A stretch of DNA of 64,000 bases from Coprothermobacter proteolyticus DSM 5265 (GTDB taxonomy: Bacteria > Coprothermobacterota > Coprothermobacteria > Coprothermobacterales > Coprothermobacteraceae), in the NCBI RefSeq assembly GCF_000020945.1, contig NC_011295.1, positions 868,001-932,000 of the forward strand. The letters run 5' to 3'. Positions 39,401 through 48,230 of the stretch are shown in pieces (the stretch's first letter is position 1; the number at the start of each line of letters is the position of its first letter). The position numbers and the translations under genes were made by a program. Under the pieces are notes generated by a model. The model saw only the letters and a program-made list of their open reading frames with translations, was not told the DNA's origin and made no database searches.

Positions 39401-39772
39401 TCATTCTTGCTCTTGCATTAGCATTCTGTCCACTTCCTCAAAGGACGGTATCCCTTCGAATACTTTACGCCCATTGTAAATCCAAGTGGCTTTACCACCT
39501 TTTATGTGGTGCTTAGCAACATACCAAAAATAGAAGAAGTTTCTCGGGTCAATGAGTTCCACTTCCACCTCTGGATACTTCTCGTGAATGTACCGCAATA
39601 CGGCAGCGAGCTGGTCAGGGTCGTCGCTGTATGCGTGAACCGAGACATCACCCATGTCACGCAAGTCAATAGTTGCACAGCTCGTAGTATTTCCCGGCCG
39701 TTCAAAGAAAACAAGGAGGCGCCGTTTGGCGCCTCCAAAATCCTTCCCTGTGAAGCTGCCTTTCTCAGGCAT
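39401..39772 (-). CDS. Small thioredoxin-fold-like protein of unknown function
   Basis: A 123-residue protein I cannot name. The pattern suggests a thioredoxin-like fold: a first strand (RRLLVFFERPG), a helix and a second strand (EVEVELIDPRN), then a strand pair ending ATWIYNGRKVFEG and a C-terminal helix (SFEEVDRML), resembling the end of thioredoxins. It lacks a CxxC motif; the only cysteine is in TTSCATID. It overlaps the end of cstA by 8 bp and is therefore probably translated with it. It is not the usual YbdD partner of CstA. Confidence 0.6.
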   Translation of the reverse strand: MPEKGSFTGKDFGGAKRRLLVFFERPGNTTSCATIDLRDMGDVSVHAYSDDPDQLAAVLRYIHEKYPEVEVELIDPRNFFYFWYVAKHHIKGGKATWIYNGRKVFEGIPSFEEVDRMLMQEQE

Positions 39773-41387
39773 TCTTCTTCACCAAAGCATTGTAAGCTTC
39801 GACTACAAGCCAAACAGCTAAAATGATGAGCACAATGGCAACGATTGCCAAGGGCAACGTAGCAGTCTTAGTTATGTTAGAACGCACAAGCAAGAACAAA
39901 GCGGCAATTGTGGTAATGATCATGAAGACCATGGGGACAGCAGTGAACCAAGCGGATTTGTGCAGTCCCTTCATTATCCAAGCTGTTACAGCAAGAAGTG
40001 CCAAACCTGCCAGCAGCTGGTTTGCAGAACCAAACACAGGCCAAATTACTGCCCATACTGGCTGATCTCCAGTCTTCATAAACACCAGCAGTGCCATGGC
40101 AATTAAGGTCACTATGGTAGCAGTGTAGCGGTCCAACCTGTTTCCTGTTAATTCCTGAAGTTGGAACCGTCCAAGCCTCGTAGCTGTATCCAAGGTAGTT
40201 AAAATGAACGTGTTAATAGTGAACATACCAAATGAAATACCTACATTAGCTGGCAGACCAAAAATTGACCAGAACTTCGAGAAACCCACACCGAAGGTGT
40301 ACTGCGGGTTTGGAGCTGCACCTTCAACTGGGGCAAGAATTTTACCAGCATTCATAACCGTGATCAAAGCAATGACAGCTACCAAACCTTCAAGAAGCAT
40401 GCCACCGTAGCCAATGAGCTTGGAGTCTTTTTCATTCCTAAGCTGTTTTGCCGTTGTACCACTACCCACCAAGGAGTGGAAACCACTTATGGCTCCGCAA
40501 GCAATGGTAATGAACAGCATGGGCCATAAGTAGTTGTTACCGCCTGCATACCACCCCTTGTAAACTGGAAGGTTCACATCCAAAACGTGTCCGCCAAATA
40601 GGATACCGATAGTTGCAATGATGATGGCAAAATACAGGAACCAAGAAGAAAGATAATCACGAGGCTGAAGCAGAATCCATACGGGAAGAACTGAAGCCAA
40701 GAAAATGTAAAAGATGAGAATCCATCGCCATGTAGATGCACTCATCACAAACGTTGACTGCACCCACGCAGAACTGTTGCCAAAGAAGAGCGCACCGATG
40801 ACAAAAGGCAAGCAGATGATGGTAGCCCACAAGATGGACAAGTGGTAGCGGTAAACCAGCAAGCCAAAAATGACTGCCAGTACAATGTACACCACAGCAC
40901 TGAAAGCCACAGCAGGGTCACCAGCAAAGGAGCCTGCAGCAAGTTCAAGGAAGTTTGCAACCACCAAGACCAACGTAAGCCACGCAAATAAGTTAAAAAG
41001 AATCTTTCCACGATGCCCAACATACTCATTGACCAGCTCACCAATACTGAGAGCTTTGTGCCTGATGGAACCCACTATGGCGCCAAAGTCATGAACGGCA
41101 CCGAAGAAAATGGAACCAATAACGATCCACAAGTAAGCGGGCAGCCACCCAAACAAGTTCGCTGCAGTAATTGGTCCAACGATGGGGCCTGCACCAGCTA
41201 TGCTGGAAAAGTGGTGACCCAAAAGAATCATGGGATGAGTGGGAACGTAGTCAATGCCATCGTACAGTTCCTCGGCTGGAGTCTTTCTACTACTGTCCAG
41301 TTCATACACTCTCTCTTGATAGCCGCCATAAACAATGTAAGCAACGATAAACAAGACTGCGGCTACCAAAAAAAGCGTCAACGCCAT
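39765..41387 (-). CDS. cstA: CstA-family carrier (peptide or pyruvate transport)
   Basis: A 540-residue membrane protein with about fifteen hydrophobic segments. It shows the CstA signatures PTHPMILLGHHFSSIAGAGPI and GPITAANLFGWLPA near the N terminus and ISGFHSLVGSGTTAKQL in the middle. CstA proteins were first linked to peptide uptake under carbon starvation, and E. coli paralogues (BtsT, CstA) carry pyruvate. In an amino-acid-fermenting organism either is plausible. GGGGAGGTGAG lies before the ATG. It is followed with overlap by the small thioredoxin-like gene. Confidence 0.92.
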   Translation of the reverse strand: MALTLFLVAAVLFIVAYIVYGGYQERVYELDSSRKTPAEELYDGIDYVPTHPMILLGHHFSSIAGAGPIVGPITAANLFGWLPAYLWIVIGSIFFGAVHDFGAIVGSIRHKALSIGELVNEYVGHRGKILFNLFAWLTLVLVVANFLELAAGSFAGDPAVAFSAVVYIVLAVIFGLLVYRYHLSILWATIICLPFVIGALFFGNSSAWVQSTFVMSASTWRWILIFYIFLASVLPVWILLQPRDYLSSWFLYFAIIIATIGILFGGHVLDVNLPVYKGWYAGGNNYLWPMLFITIACGAISGFHSLVGSGTTAKQLRNEKDSKLIGYGGMLLEGLVAVIALITVMNAGKILAPVEGAAPNPQYTFGVGFSKFWSIFGLPANVGISFGMFTINTFILTTLDTATRLGRFQLQELTGNRLDRYTATIVTLIAMALLVFMKTGDQPVWAVIWPVFGSANQLLAGLALLAVTAWIMKGLHKSAWFTAVPMVFMIITTIAALFLLVRSNITKTATLPLAIVAIVLIILAVWLVVEAYNALVKKNA

Positions 41388-41432
41388 TAAAACTCACCTC
41401 CCCTTTTATGAAACACTGCAACCTGTGTATAA

Positions 41433-41843
41433 CTACCCAAAGCCCTCTGAATAAGGCTTTAGAGCCCTTCTAAACTCTTCCCTTAAATCGTCTAGAACCT
41501 TTTCCTCACCTTCCAAAAACCCAATGTAAGCCCAGCCCTTTAGACCCCAGCCAAAGGATTTCTTGATCATTTTTCCTTCTCCGGGAAGCAAAAACCTTTG
41601 CATCATAACATCACTAATGGGCTTTACAAGGGGAAGAAGCTCTTCTAAAGTCATACCAGGAACAATAAAATCAAGGAGCTTGTAATCAGCTATGCGCCCA
41701 AGCAGGCCGCCTTTTTCCATTATGAGAACTCTTCTATAAATACGGTGGTTACCTAAATTGTGGGGTTCATAATAGAACTTTTTCAGCACTTCTTCATCCA
41801 AAAGGAGCTCAGAATTATTCATCCCCTCACCACTTTCATACAC
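41433..41843 (-). CDS. Hypothetical protein
   Basis: I do not recognise this protein. I place the start at GTG 41843, eight bases after AGGAGG (41857-41852); the longer ATG reading to 41876 would pass through that site and through a TATAAT-like sequence. The product is about 136 residues, soluble, rich in Leu, Glu and Lys, with two central hydrophobic patches (LLDFIVPGMTLEELLPLV, and WGLKGWAYIGFLEGEE). No metal-binding or nucleotide motif is apparent. It stands alone between cstA and the divergent MBL gene. Confidence 0.6.
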   Translation of the reverse strand: MYESGEGMNNSELLLDEEVLKKFYYEPHNLGNHRIYRRVLIMEKGGLLGRIADYKLLDFIVPGMTLEELLPLVKPISDVMMQRFLLPGEGKMIKKSFGWGLKGWAYIGFLEGEEKVLDDLREEFRRALKPYSEGFG

Positions 41844-42019
41844 AAAGAATTCCTCCTGTGTAAAATTATACTCCACAATAGCTATTTAATAACACGTCAA
41901 TATCCAATTTACATGTGCTTAGCATTGTGCCTTAAAGTGGATAAACAAAGAACGTTTATGGTAAAAACAATATATACAGGCTATAGGCTACTAACAAGGC
42001 CAAAGGAGGGGATGGCATT

Positions 42020-42670
42020 ATGCGTATCACATATTTGGGTCACTCTTGCTTTTACATTGACTGGAACGGACAAAGAATAGTAACCGATCCTTACAACAAA
42101 GGCATGTTTGGTGAGGGGGGTTATGCCGCGCAAAATGTGGAGGCTGACATTGTTACGGTGAGCCACCACCATGATGACCACAACTACACGGGCGATCTAA
42201 AAGGAGAGTTTAAAGTTGTAGACAGACCTGGGAAGTACGTTTTTGGTAACCTAAACGTGGAAGGTCTCCTTAGCTCTCACGACAAACAAGGTGGTGCTCA
42301 AAGAGGAGAGAATATCATATTCAAGATGTCGGATGGCAAAACCACCTTAGCTCATTTGGGCGATTTAGGAAGGCCACTAAGCGAAAAAGAAGAGAAATTC
42401 TTGCAAGGAGTGAACATACTCATGGTTCCAGTAGGAGGTTTTTACACCATTGATGCAAATGAAGCGTATGACGTGGTCCAGAAAATACAGCCCAATATCG
42501 TACTGCCCATGCACTTCAAGACAGCAAAAACACAAACGTGGCCCATAACCGGCGTGGAAGATTTCCTAAGTCACTTCCCATCGAACATCATAAAATCTTT
42601 CCGTTCAGAGGTGGACATAAAAGAACTGCCCGGTCAAATGGAGGTCTGGCTGCTTAAGCCGAGCAGATGA
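42020..42670 (+). CDS. Metallo-beta-lactamase-fold hydrolase, UPF0173-like
   Basis: A 216-residue MBL-fold protein of the UlaG/UPF0173 type. It starts MRITYLGHSCF, has the metal motif SHHHDDHN (H-x-H-x-D-H), a further histidine in LAHLGDLGRPL, and VLPMHFKT near the C terminus, so the two-metal site looks complete. The substrate is unknown; relatives are often annotated as metal-dependent hydrolases. AGGAGGGG lies eight bases before the ATG. It ends in an ATGA overlap with the YqeG-like gene. Confidence 0.88.
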   Translation: MRITYLGHSCFYIDWNGQRIVTDPYNKGMFGEGGYAAQNVEADIVTVSHHHDDHNYTGDLKGEFKVVDRPGKYVFGNLNVEGLLSSHDKQGGAQRGENIIFKMSDGKTTLAHLGDLGRPLSEKEEKFLQGVNILMVPVGGFYTIDANEAYDVVQKIQPNIVLPMHFKTAKTQTWPITGVEDFLSHFPSNIIKSFRSEVDIKELPGQMEVWLLKPSR

Positions 42671-43155
42671 ATCTCGAGCCCACTGCCTATTTTAGTCGCG
42701 TTAGCGACATTCCTCTTGACATGTTAATAAGTGACGGTGTGGGTACTTTAGTTGTGGATGTGGACAACACACTGATGCCCTATGATGAAGACAACATTCC
42801 TGATGACATAGCTGAATGGATGCGCAAAGCAAAAAGGCATTTCACCGTTGTGGTCATAAGCAATACGAAACCTTACCGAGCAAAGATTATAAGGAAGACT
42901 TTACATGTACCAGCTTATGGAATGTGCATGAAACCGCTACCCATATCATGGCTGGTACTCAGAAGACGTGTGCCCAAAGATAAACCAGCTGTAGTCATAG
43001 GTGACCAGTTTTTCACTGACGGGCTTTACGCCAAATGGAACAACCTTAAATTCATAAAAGTGGAACCACTATCACCGAAGGATGCTACCCACACCAAAGT
43101 GACCCGTTGGTTAGAAAAGATTCTGTTCACCACCAACACAAAGCCGTCTGACTAA
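42667..43155 (+). CDS. YqeG-family HAD phosphatase
   Basis: A 162-residue HAD IIIA-type phosphatase. Motif I is VVDVDNTLMPYDED, motif II VVISNTKP, then a lysine region, and motif III/IV VIGDQFFTDGLYA. The family is predicted to act on phosphorylated small molecules or lipids; the yeast relative Gep4 is a phosphatidylglycerolphosphate phosphatase. It is coupled to the MBL gene, and its last 45 bp overlap the convergent rnhC. Confidence 0.88.
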   Translation: MNLEPTAYFSRVSDIPLDMLISDGVGTLVVDVDNTLMPYDEDNIPDDIAEWMRKAKRHFTVVVISNTKPYRAKIIRKTLHVPAYGMCMKPLPISWLVLRRRVPKDKPAVVIGDQFFTDGLYAKWNNLKFIKVEPLSPKDATHTKVTRWLEKILFTTNTKPSD

Positions 43156-43866
43156 GGAAAAATTCGCTTTAGCAACGTTTCTTAAAGCGGAGCACCCCTG
43201 TTCTGAGGCAATATTTACTGCAACCTGTTGAGCTTCTCGGCTACTTCCCGCAGGCAGGTTATGCTCCTTAAGCCAATTAAGAAACGTTGCCCGAGCCACT
43301 ACTGAAGCTGCAGCCACTGCTGGTATAACCTCTCCACGGTAAATAGGAACAAGCCCATGACTGCGTAGCTGCGCAGTAGCGCCAAAATCATCCACATAAA
43401 AAGGCCTGCAGTGGTCCAGCTCTTCATAAACGTTCAGATGAAGCTTAAGCAAAACAGCATTCATGTTCGAGGTTAGTTCATGGGGCAAAACTTGCTCAAT
43501 TACAACCTGACATTTACTTTTGAAAAACTGCGCAAGCTTTTCCACAGCACCATTGGATAGCTCCTTGCTGTCAATGGCAAGGCGCATGGCCAATTGATCC
43601 TCCAAGAAAGTGCCTGCAACTACTAAGGGCCCAAATAGGTCTCCTTTACCAGCTTCATCAGATCCACCATGGGGCTTTATAGGAGTTAAAAAACCCACAA
43701 TGAATCGTGCCAAAGCATGGTCTTCTGCATTTATGACTAGTTTTCTCTTGTACAGACTCAAGGTCACACCATTAATAACTAAGTTACTACCCTTCTTCTG
43801 AGCTCCCTCTTGAAGAAGGATTTTCTCCAACTTTTCTGCTTCTCCAGCATACAACCTTAGTACCAT
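43111..43866 (-). CDS. rnhC: Ribonuclease HIII
   Basis: Cuts RNA in RNA/DNA hybrids. The 251-residue protein has the N-terminal TBP-like substrate-binding domain (first ~80 residues) and an RNase HII-like catalytic domain with GGSDEAGKGDLFGPLVVAG, the Asp-Glu pair, and a later Asp in VDDFGA. The ATG at 43866 follows AGGAGGCAAG; an upstream ATG at 43881 lies before that site. RNase HIII is typical of Firmicutes and some thermophiles. Confidence 0.93.
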   Translation of the reverse strand: MVLRLYAGEAEKLEKILLQEGAQKKGSNLVINGVTLSLYKRKLVINAEDHALARFIVGFLTPIKPHGGSDEAGKGDLFGPLVVAGTFLEDQLAMRLAIDSKELSNGAVEKLAQFFKSKCQVVIEQVLPHELTSNMNAVLLKLHLNVYEELDHCRPFYVDDFGATAQLRSHGLVPIYRGEVIPAVAAASVVARATFLNWLKEHNLPAGSSREAQQVAVNIASEQGCSALRNVAKANFSLVRRLCVGGEQNLF

Positions 43867-43899
43867 CTTGCCTCCTACCATACAAGTTACAATTATCTC

Positions 43900-44637
43900 A
43901 TGTGGGTAAACGCTTTACTGTTTTTTGTTGTGGGCACCGTGGTAGGCTCTTTTCTCAATGTAGTAATTTACAGGCTTCCGCGAAATGAGAGCATTGCTTT
44001 CCCACCCAGCCACTGCCCCAAGTGCAATCACAAATTAGCCCCATGGGACCTCATTCCCATATTGTCATACCTGTTTTTGGAAGGCAGGTGCAGGTACTGC
44101 GGTGAGCCCATATCCTGGCAGTATCCCGTAGTTGAAACCATTACTGGCTTACTGTTCGCCGTGGCAAGTTTCCTACCTTTGCCAGAGATGATCTTTTTCA
44201 TCATCTTTGTGTGCTTCTCCATAGCAATAAGCTGGATTGACCTGCAGACCATGCTCATCCCAGAAGTGCTCATCCTTCCGTTGATTGCAGTTCTCGTATT
44301 AAGTAGAACTTACACATATCAGTGGTTCATTCTCACAGGTGCTTTTTCCCTCTTCTTAATCCACCTAATCATTCATTTGATTGTTCCTGATGGTTTTGGC
44401 ATGGGCGACGTGTTCTATGCAGCCGCCGTGGGTTTAATGCTCTCACCCCATCTGCTGCTTGTGTGGTTTGTTACAACTTACGCATTAGGTACCATCGTTG
44501 GCCTGAGCTTAATTGGCTTAAACAAAATGGAGCGAAAGACACCTTTGCCCTTCGCCCCAATCATGTTTGCTGGAACCCTTATTACATACTTTTTTGGAAG
44601 TTACATTTACAACTGGTATCTTACCTTGTTCTTGTGA
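43900..44637 (+). CDS. Type IV prepilin peptidase (A24 family)
   Basis: A 245-residue membrane protease that cleaves and N-methylates type IV prepilins. The N-terminal part has GSFLNVVIYRLPR and two CxxC pairs (CPKC, CRYC) of the methylase domain. The catalytic aspartates are in SWIDLQTMLIP and GFGMGDVFY, followed by several membrane helices. It is 33 bp from the divergent rnhC start with no clear ribosome binding site. The pilus assembly genes pilC/pilB are 18 kb away at the right edge. Confidence 0.93.
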   Translation: MWVNALLFFVVGTVVGSFLNVVIYRLPRNESIAFPPSHCPKCNHKLAPWDLIPILSYLFLEGRCRYCGEPISWQYPVVETITGLLFAVASFLPLPEMIFFIIFVCFSIAISWIDLQTMLIPEVLILPLIAVLVLSRTYTYQWFILTGAFSLFLIHLIIHLIVPDGFGMGDVFYAAAVGLMLSPHLLLVWFVTTYALGTIVGLSLIGLNKMERKTPLPFAPIMFAGTLITYFFGSYIYNWYLTLFL

Positions 44638-44639
44638 AT

Positions 44640-45452
44640 TCAAATAAGCTCATGAAAACCAACAGAAACCACGTTAATGCCCCTCTTTTTAAGCTCCCTA
44701 AGGAAAATTAATGCACCTACGTAATCACCAGGCATGTGACCTGTAAGCACTAAAACGCGGTCAGGAAAGTCCACTTTAAGCTTTTGGAACTCCTGAGGAG
44801 CAATGTGCATATAAACCACACCAGGGAAGCCATGGTCGAACCACACTTTTGCAATATGGTACCCACCATTGGTGAAGGCTCCTATGAGCACGGGCAGTCT
44901 ATCAACCTTCTGCTGTGGATCGCCCATAATAGCTTCCACTTTCACAGGACTGTGGGGAAACGGATCAATCTGATTCATTTCATGAACAATATCAGAAACT
45001 GTGGCTGGGAGCATATCATCAATAGTCTTTTGAAGTGTTTTACGAGTAATTTCGTCAATGGGAGCGTGAATGTTCATAAAAGGCATATTCAGTAGCTTCG
45101 CCATGCCCACAACGCGTGTGAAGTTCTCTGTTTTCGACTGAATGTGCAGATCCACCAGTTTATCAGCAATGGCGCTGTGAGCTTCCTCAGCCGGTATGCC
45201 TGCCTGCATCATGAAGGTGGCATGCCTCTTGTAAATATCTTCATAGCGTAGTGCTGCATTGGGTGGATGATGTGCTATGACCAAATCAAAACCCTGTTGT
45301 CTTGCCCACAGCAGTTCTTCCACGCCAATATCAATACCAAAAAAGACGTTTTTGATACCCTGCCCTTCAACGTATATGCCTGAGTCAGCTGGTTCGACCT
45401 CCAGCTGAGACATTTCCATTGCCAGTTCCATGATTTCCTGTGTAGTCATCAT
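44640..45452 (-). CDS. NIF3/DUF34 family dinuclear metal-centre protein
   Basis: A 270-residue protein with the NIF3-type motifs: DLVIAHHPP (metal-binding His pair), a second site around NIHAPID, and a terminal VLTGHMPGDY with a possible ligand histidine. The family is widespread with no settled biochemical role; a metal-insertion or cyclohydrolase-like role has been proposed. Its start overlaps the end of the ECF S-component gene (ATGA), a pairing that suggests a shared substrate such as a metal or vitamin. Confidence 0.8.
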   Translation of the reverse strand: MMTTQEIMELAMEMSQLEVEPADSGIYVEGQGIKNVFFGIDIGVEELLWARQQGFDLVIAHHPPNAALRYEDIYKRHATFMMQAGIPAEEAHSAIADKLVDLHIQSKTENFTRVVGMAKLLNMPFMNIHAPIDEITRKTLQKTIDDMLPATVSDIVHEMNQIDPFPHSPVKVEAIMGDPQQKVDRLPVLIGAFTNGGYHIAKVWFDHGFPGVVYMHIAPQEFQKLKVDFPDRVLVLTGHMPGDYVGALIFLRELKKRGINVVSVGFHELI

Positions 45453-45940
45453 CTATTTGCACCTCCTAATGCTCCCACAAAAGCCTTTCCAAGTAATGGT
45501 CCCACAATGGCACCTACCAACCCCTGGAATGCGTTGCCAGGAATCTCTGCTAAAGCTGCTGCCGTCCCGTACATGAAAATCTCCACCACAAAATAGCCCA
45601 AAACCATCACAGCGGGGCCCACAACCCAGCGCCAGTCAAACTTTGCTTTCACGTCGCTGGTTGACACAATGTAACCTTCCGCACTCTTGATTAGGAAAGT
45701 CCAAGGTGCCCAGTGAGCATAACCCCCCAGCAGGTCAGCTAGAGCGCTGCCCAAACCACCTGCAAGCCAACCTAAGCGTTTCCCGAGCACCATAGCCACG
45801 GCTATTACTGCAGCATCACCAATGTTTATGTACCCCTTGGTGAGTGGATGAGGAATCCTTATGAGCATGGTTGCCACAGTGACAAAAGCAGCTGACAATG
45901 CAGTCAATGTGATCTCGCGTGTCCCATTGTTGTTGTTCAA
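45449..45940 (-). CDS. ECF transporter S component, substrate unknown
   Basis: A 163-residue membrane protein with about five hydrophobic segments and the ECF S-component features: an alanine-rich first helix (LTALSAAFVTVATMLIRIP) and the loop GYINIGDAAVIAVAMVLG, followed by a GGLGSALADLLGGYAHWAPWTFLIK segment. S components bind a vitamin or metal and dock onto EcfT. The start is put at TTG 45940, nine bases after GGAGG; an upstream GTG would lie inside the site. The energising module ecfA1A2T is at 7373-9800. Confidence 0.85.
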   Translation of the reverse strand: MNNNNGTREITLTALSAAFVTVATMLIRIPHPLTKGYINIGDAAVIAVAMVLGKRLGWLAGGLGSALADLLGGYAHWAPWTFLIKSAEGYIVSTSDVKAKFDWRWVVGPAVMVLGYFVVEIFMYGTAAALAEIPGNAFQGLVGAIVGPLLGKAFVGALGGANR

Positions 45941-45998
45941 ATGAATATCACCTCCCGTCACTCGTTAGTGCTATTATAATCCTGTTAGGTATAGGAAA

Positions 45999-46634
45999 AT
46001 GAATATGCATATACATAAAAGATTTGCTCCGCCACAAGAAGTAGTTCATTTGCTTGCACAAACGTATACTTTTGATCCCTATGCCAAAAACGATCCCACA
46101 AGAGTACTTCTTAGTTGCATACTGTCAGCTCGTACCAAAGATGAAATAACCTACCCCACAGCTGACAGACTCTTTTCCTTTTACCCCACACCACTAAGCT
46201 TATGTCAGGCGCATTTGACTGATCTTGAAAACATACTAAAACCCGTTGGTTTCTACCGGCAGAAAGCCAAATACGTCAGAGATGCAGCTTGTTACATCGA
46301 AAAGTGGGGTGTTCCAAAAACCACGAAGCAGCTAACACAGGTTCCTGGCATTGGACCAAAATGTGCAGCCATAGTACGTGCATTCGGTTGGGGAATTCCC
46401 GATATTGCCGTTGATGCCCATGTCCAACGCATATCAAAAAGGCTTGGGTGGACAGAGGAAAAAGATGACCACCTTCGGACTCAGACAAAACTTAAAACAC
46501 TTTTGCCCATCCATGAATGGGTTTACGTAAATCACCTCTTGGTCTCATTGGGGCGGCACGTTTGCCGCCCTCAGAGACCACTATGTCATCAGTGCGTGCT
46601 TAACAGCCTTTGTCCTTATCCCAGCAACCCCTGA
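45999..46634 (+). CDS. nth: Endonuclease III
   Basis: A DNA glycosylase/AP lyase for oxidised pyrimidines, 211 residues. It has the helix-hairpin-helix VPGIGPKCA with the catalytic lysine position, the catalytic aspartate in IAVDAHVQRISKRLG, and the iron-sulfur cluster motif C-x6-C-x2-C-x5-C (CRPQRPLCHQCVLNSLC). Its 3' end overlaps fhs by 19 bp on the opposite strand. Confidence 0.95.
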   Translation: MNMHIHKRFAPPQEVVHLLAQTYTFDPYAKNDPTRVLLSCILSARTKDEITYPTADRLFSFYPTPLSLCQAHLTDLENILKPVGFYRQKAKYVRDAACYIEKWGVPKTTKQLTQVPGIGPKCAAIVRAFGWGIPDIAVDAHVQRISKRLGWTEEKDDHLRTQTKLKTLLPIHEWVYVNHLLVSLGRHVCRPQRPLCHQCVLNSLCPYPSNP

Positions 46635-48211
46635 ACATTTCCCTTTTCATCCACGCTAACTTCCTGAGCTTGCGGGACTTTTGGAAGTCCAGGCATGGTC
46701 ATCACGCTGCCAGCTAAAGGCACTATGAAGCCAGCTCCAGCAGAAATCTTTATGTCTCTAATGGTTATGACAAAGTCTTTTGGTCTGCCCAAAAGGTTTG
46801 CATCATCGCTCAGTGAATACTGAGTCTTTGCAATGCAAATAGGCAGACGGCTTAAGCCAAACTTATCCACCAACTTAAGCTTTTTCTTGGCTTCACTGGT
46901 AAACTCAACAGCCTTGGCACCGTAAACGTTCTTTGCAATCTTTTCCACCTTTTGTTCAATGCTGTCCTCAAGTTCATAAGCGTACGAGGGGTTAGCTGTA
47001 AACTTATGGGCCTTTTCCACTACTGCTTCAGCCAACGGCATACCGCCCTGTGCACCGTCCAATGCCACAGTGCTCACAGCATGAGTCACATGAACTTCAT
47101 CGAGAAGCTCTTGAAGACGCTTGACTTCTTCTTCGCTATCATCAGGGAATACGTTTATGGCAACCACTGGATCGTAACCAAAGCTCCTTATGTTTTCAAT
47201 GTGTGCCAAAACATTTTCAAAACCGCGATCCATGGCGTCCAAATCCTGCCCTTGACCATGGTGCTTAATGGCTCTAATGGAGACCACAAGTACCACCGCA
47301 CTTGGAATCAAACTGTGCTCACGAGCCACGATGTCCATGAACTTCTCAAAACCTAAGTCAGAACCAAAGCCTGTTTCTGTTATCACATAATCGGCGTAGG
47401 TCAATGCCATCTTTGTTGCAACCACACTATTGGTTCCGTGAGCAATGTTCGCAAAGGGGCCTGCGTGCACAAAAGCAGGCGTGCCAGCTGCTGTCATGAC
47501 CAGATTTGGTTTCAAGGCGTCTACCATGAGAGCAGTAACCGCTCCTTCTGCCTTCAGATCAGCCACGGTTAGCGGACTGCCGTCCATGGTAACTCCGAGC
47601 ACAATTCTTTGCACCCTTTGCTGAAAATCCCCAAAGTTCTCACTCAGAGCCATAATTGCCATGATTTCAGATGCTGCTGTGATTTCAAAGCCGTCTTCTC
47701 GTGGTACACCGTTGCCCTGCAAGCCAACCACAATGTTACGCAGATCGCGATCATTCATGTCCAAGGCCCTTTTCCACCACACCTTAGTGGTATCAACAAG
47801 GGGCTGCTTCTTGTAATAGATGTGGTTGCCCAGCATGGCGGCTATGAGGTTATGGGCAGCTGTGACCGCATGCATGTCGCCGGTGAAATGCAGGTTAATC
47901 TTGTCAGAAGGCACCACGTGAGCCTTTCCCCCACCAGTAGCACCACCTTTGACACCAAATACAGGCCCAAGAGAGGGCTCTCGCAGTGTGACAATGGCTT
48001 TTTTGCCTGATGCAGCTAATGCATCTGCCAAGCCAATTGCTGTAGTGGTTTTTCCCTCTCCAGCAGGAGTAGGGTTTATGGACGTAACCAAGACCAGTTT
48101 TCCTTTTTGCTCGCCCAGTGCACCTAAATCCACCTTGTAAGCATAACCGCCATAGGGAATGAGGTAATCCTCTTTAATGCCCAGCTGTTTCACAACTTCC
48201 GACAAATTCAT
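46616..48211 (-). CDS. fhs: Formate-tetrahydrofolate ligase
   Basis: Makes 10-formyl-THF from formate, THF and ATP; reversed, it yields ATP. The 531-residue protein has the P-loop TPAGEGKTTTAIGLADAL, the GVKGGATGGGKAHVVP motif, NLHFTGDMHAVTAAHNL and FVHAGPFANIAHG. It is 19 bp downstream of hutI and completes an operon that feeds one-carbon units from histidine into the folate pool. Confidence 0.97.
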   Translation of the reverse strand: MNLSEVVKQLGIKEDYLIPYGGYAYKVDLGALGEQKGKLVLVTSINPTPAGEGKTTTAIGLADALAASGKKAIVTLREPSLGPVFGVKGGATGGGKAHVVPSDKINLHFTGDMHAVTAAHNLIAAMLGNHIYYKKQPLVDTTKVWWKRALDMNDRDLRNIVVGLQGNGVPREDGFEITAASEIMAIMALSENFGDFQQRVQRIVLGVTMDGSPLTVADLKAEGAVTALMVDALKPNLVMTAAGTPAFVHAGPFANIAHGTNSVVATKMALTYADYVITETGFGSDLGFEKFMDIVAREHSLIPSAVVLVVSIRAIKHHGQGQDLDAMDRGFENVLAHIENIRSFGYDPVVAINVFPDDSEEEVKRLQELLDEVHVTHAVSTVALDGAQGGMPLAEAVVEKAHKFTANPSYAYELEDSIEQKVEKIAKNVYGAKAVEFTSEAKKKLKLVDKFGLSRLPICIAKTQYSLSDDANLLGRPKDFVITIRDIKISAGAGFIVPLAGSVMTMPGLPKVPQAQEVSVDEKGNVQGLLG

Positions 48212-48230
48212 GCGCCGTTCCTCCTATCGA

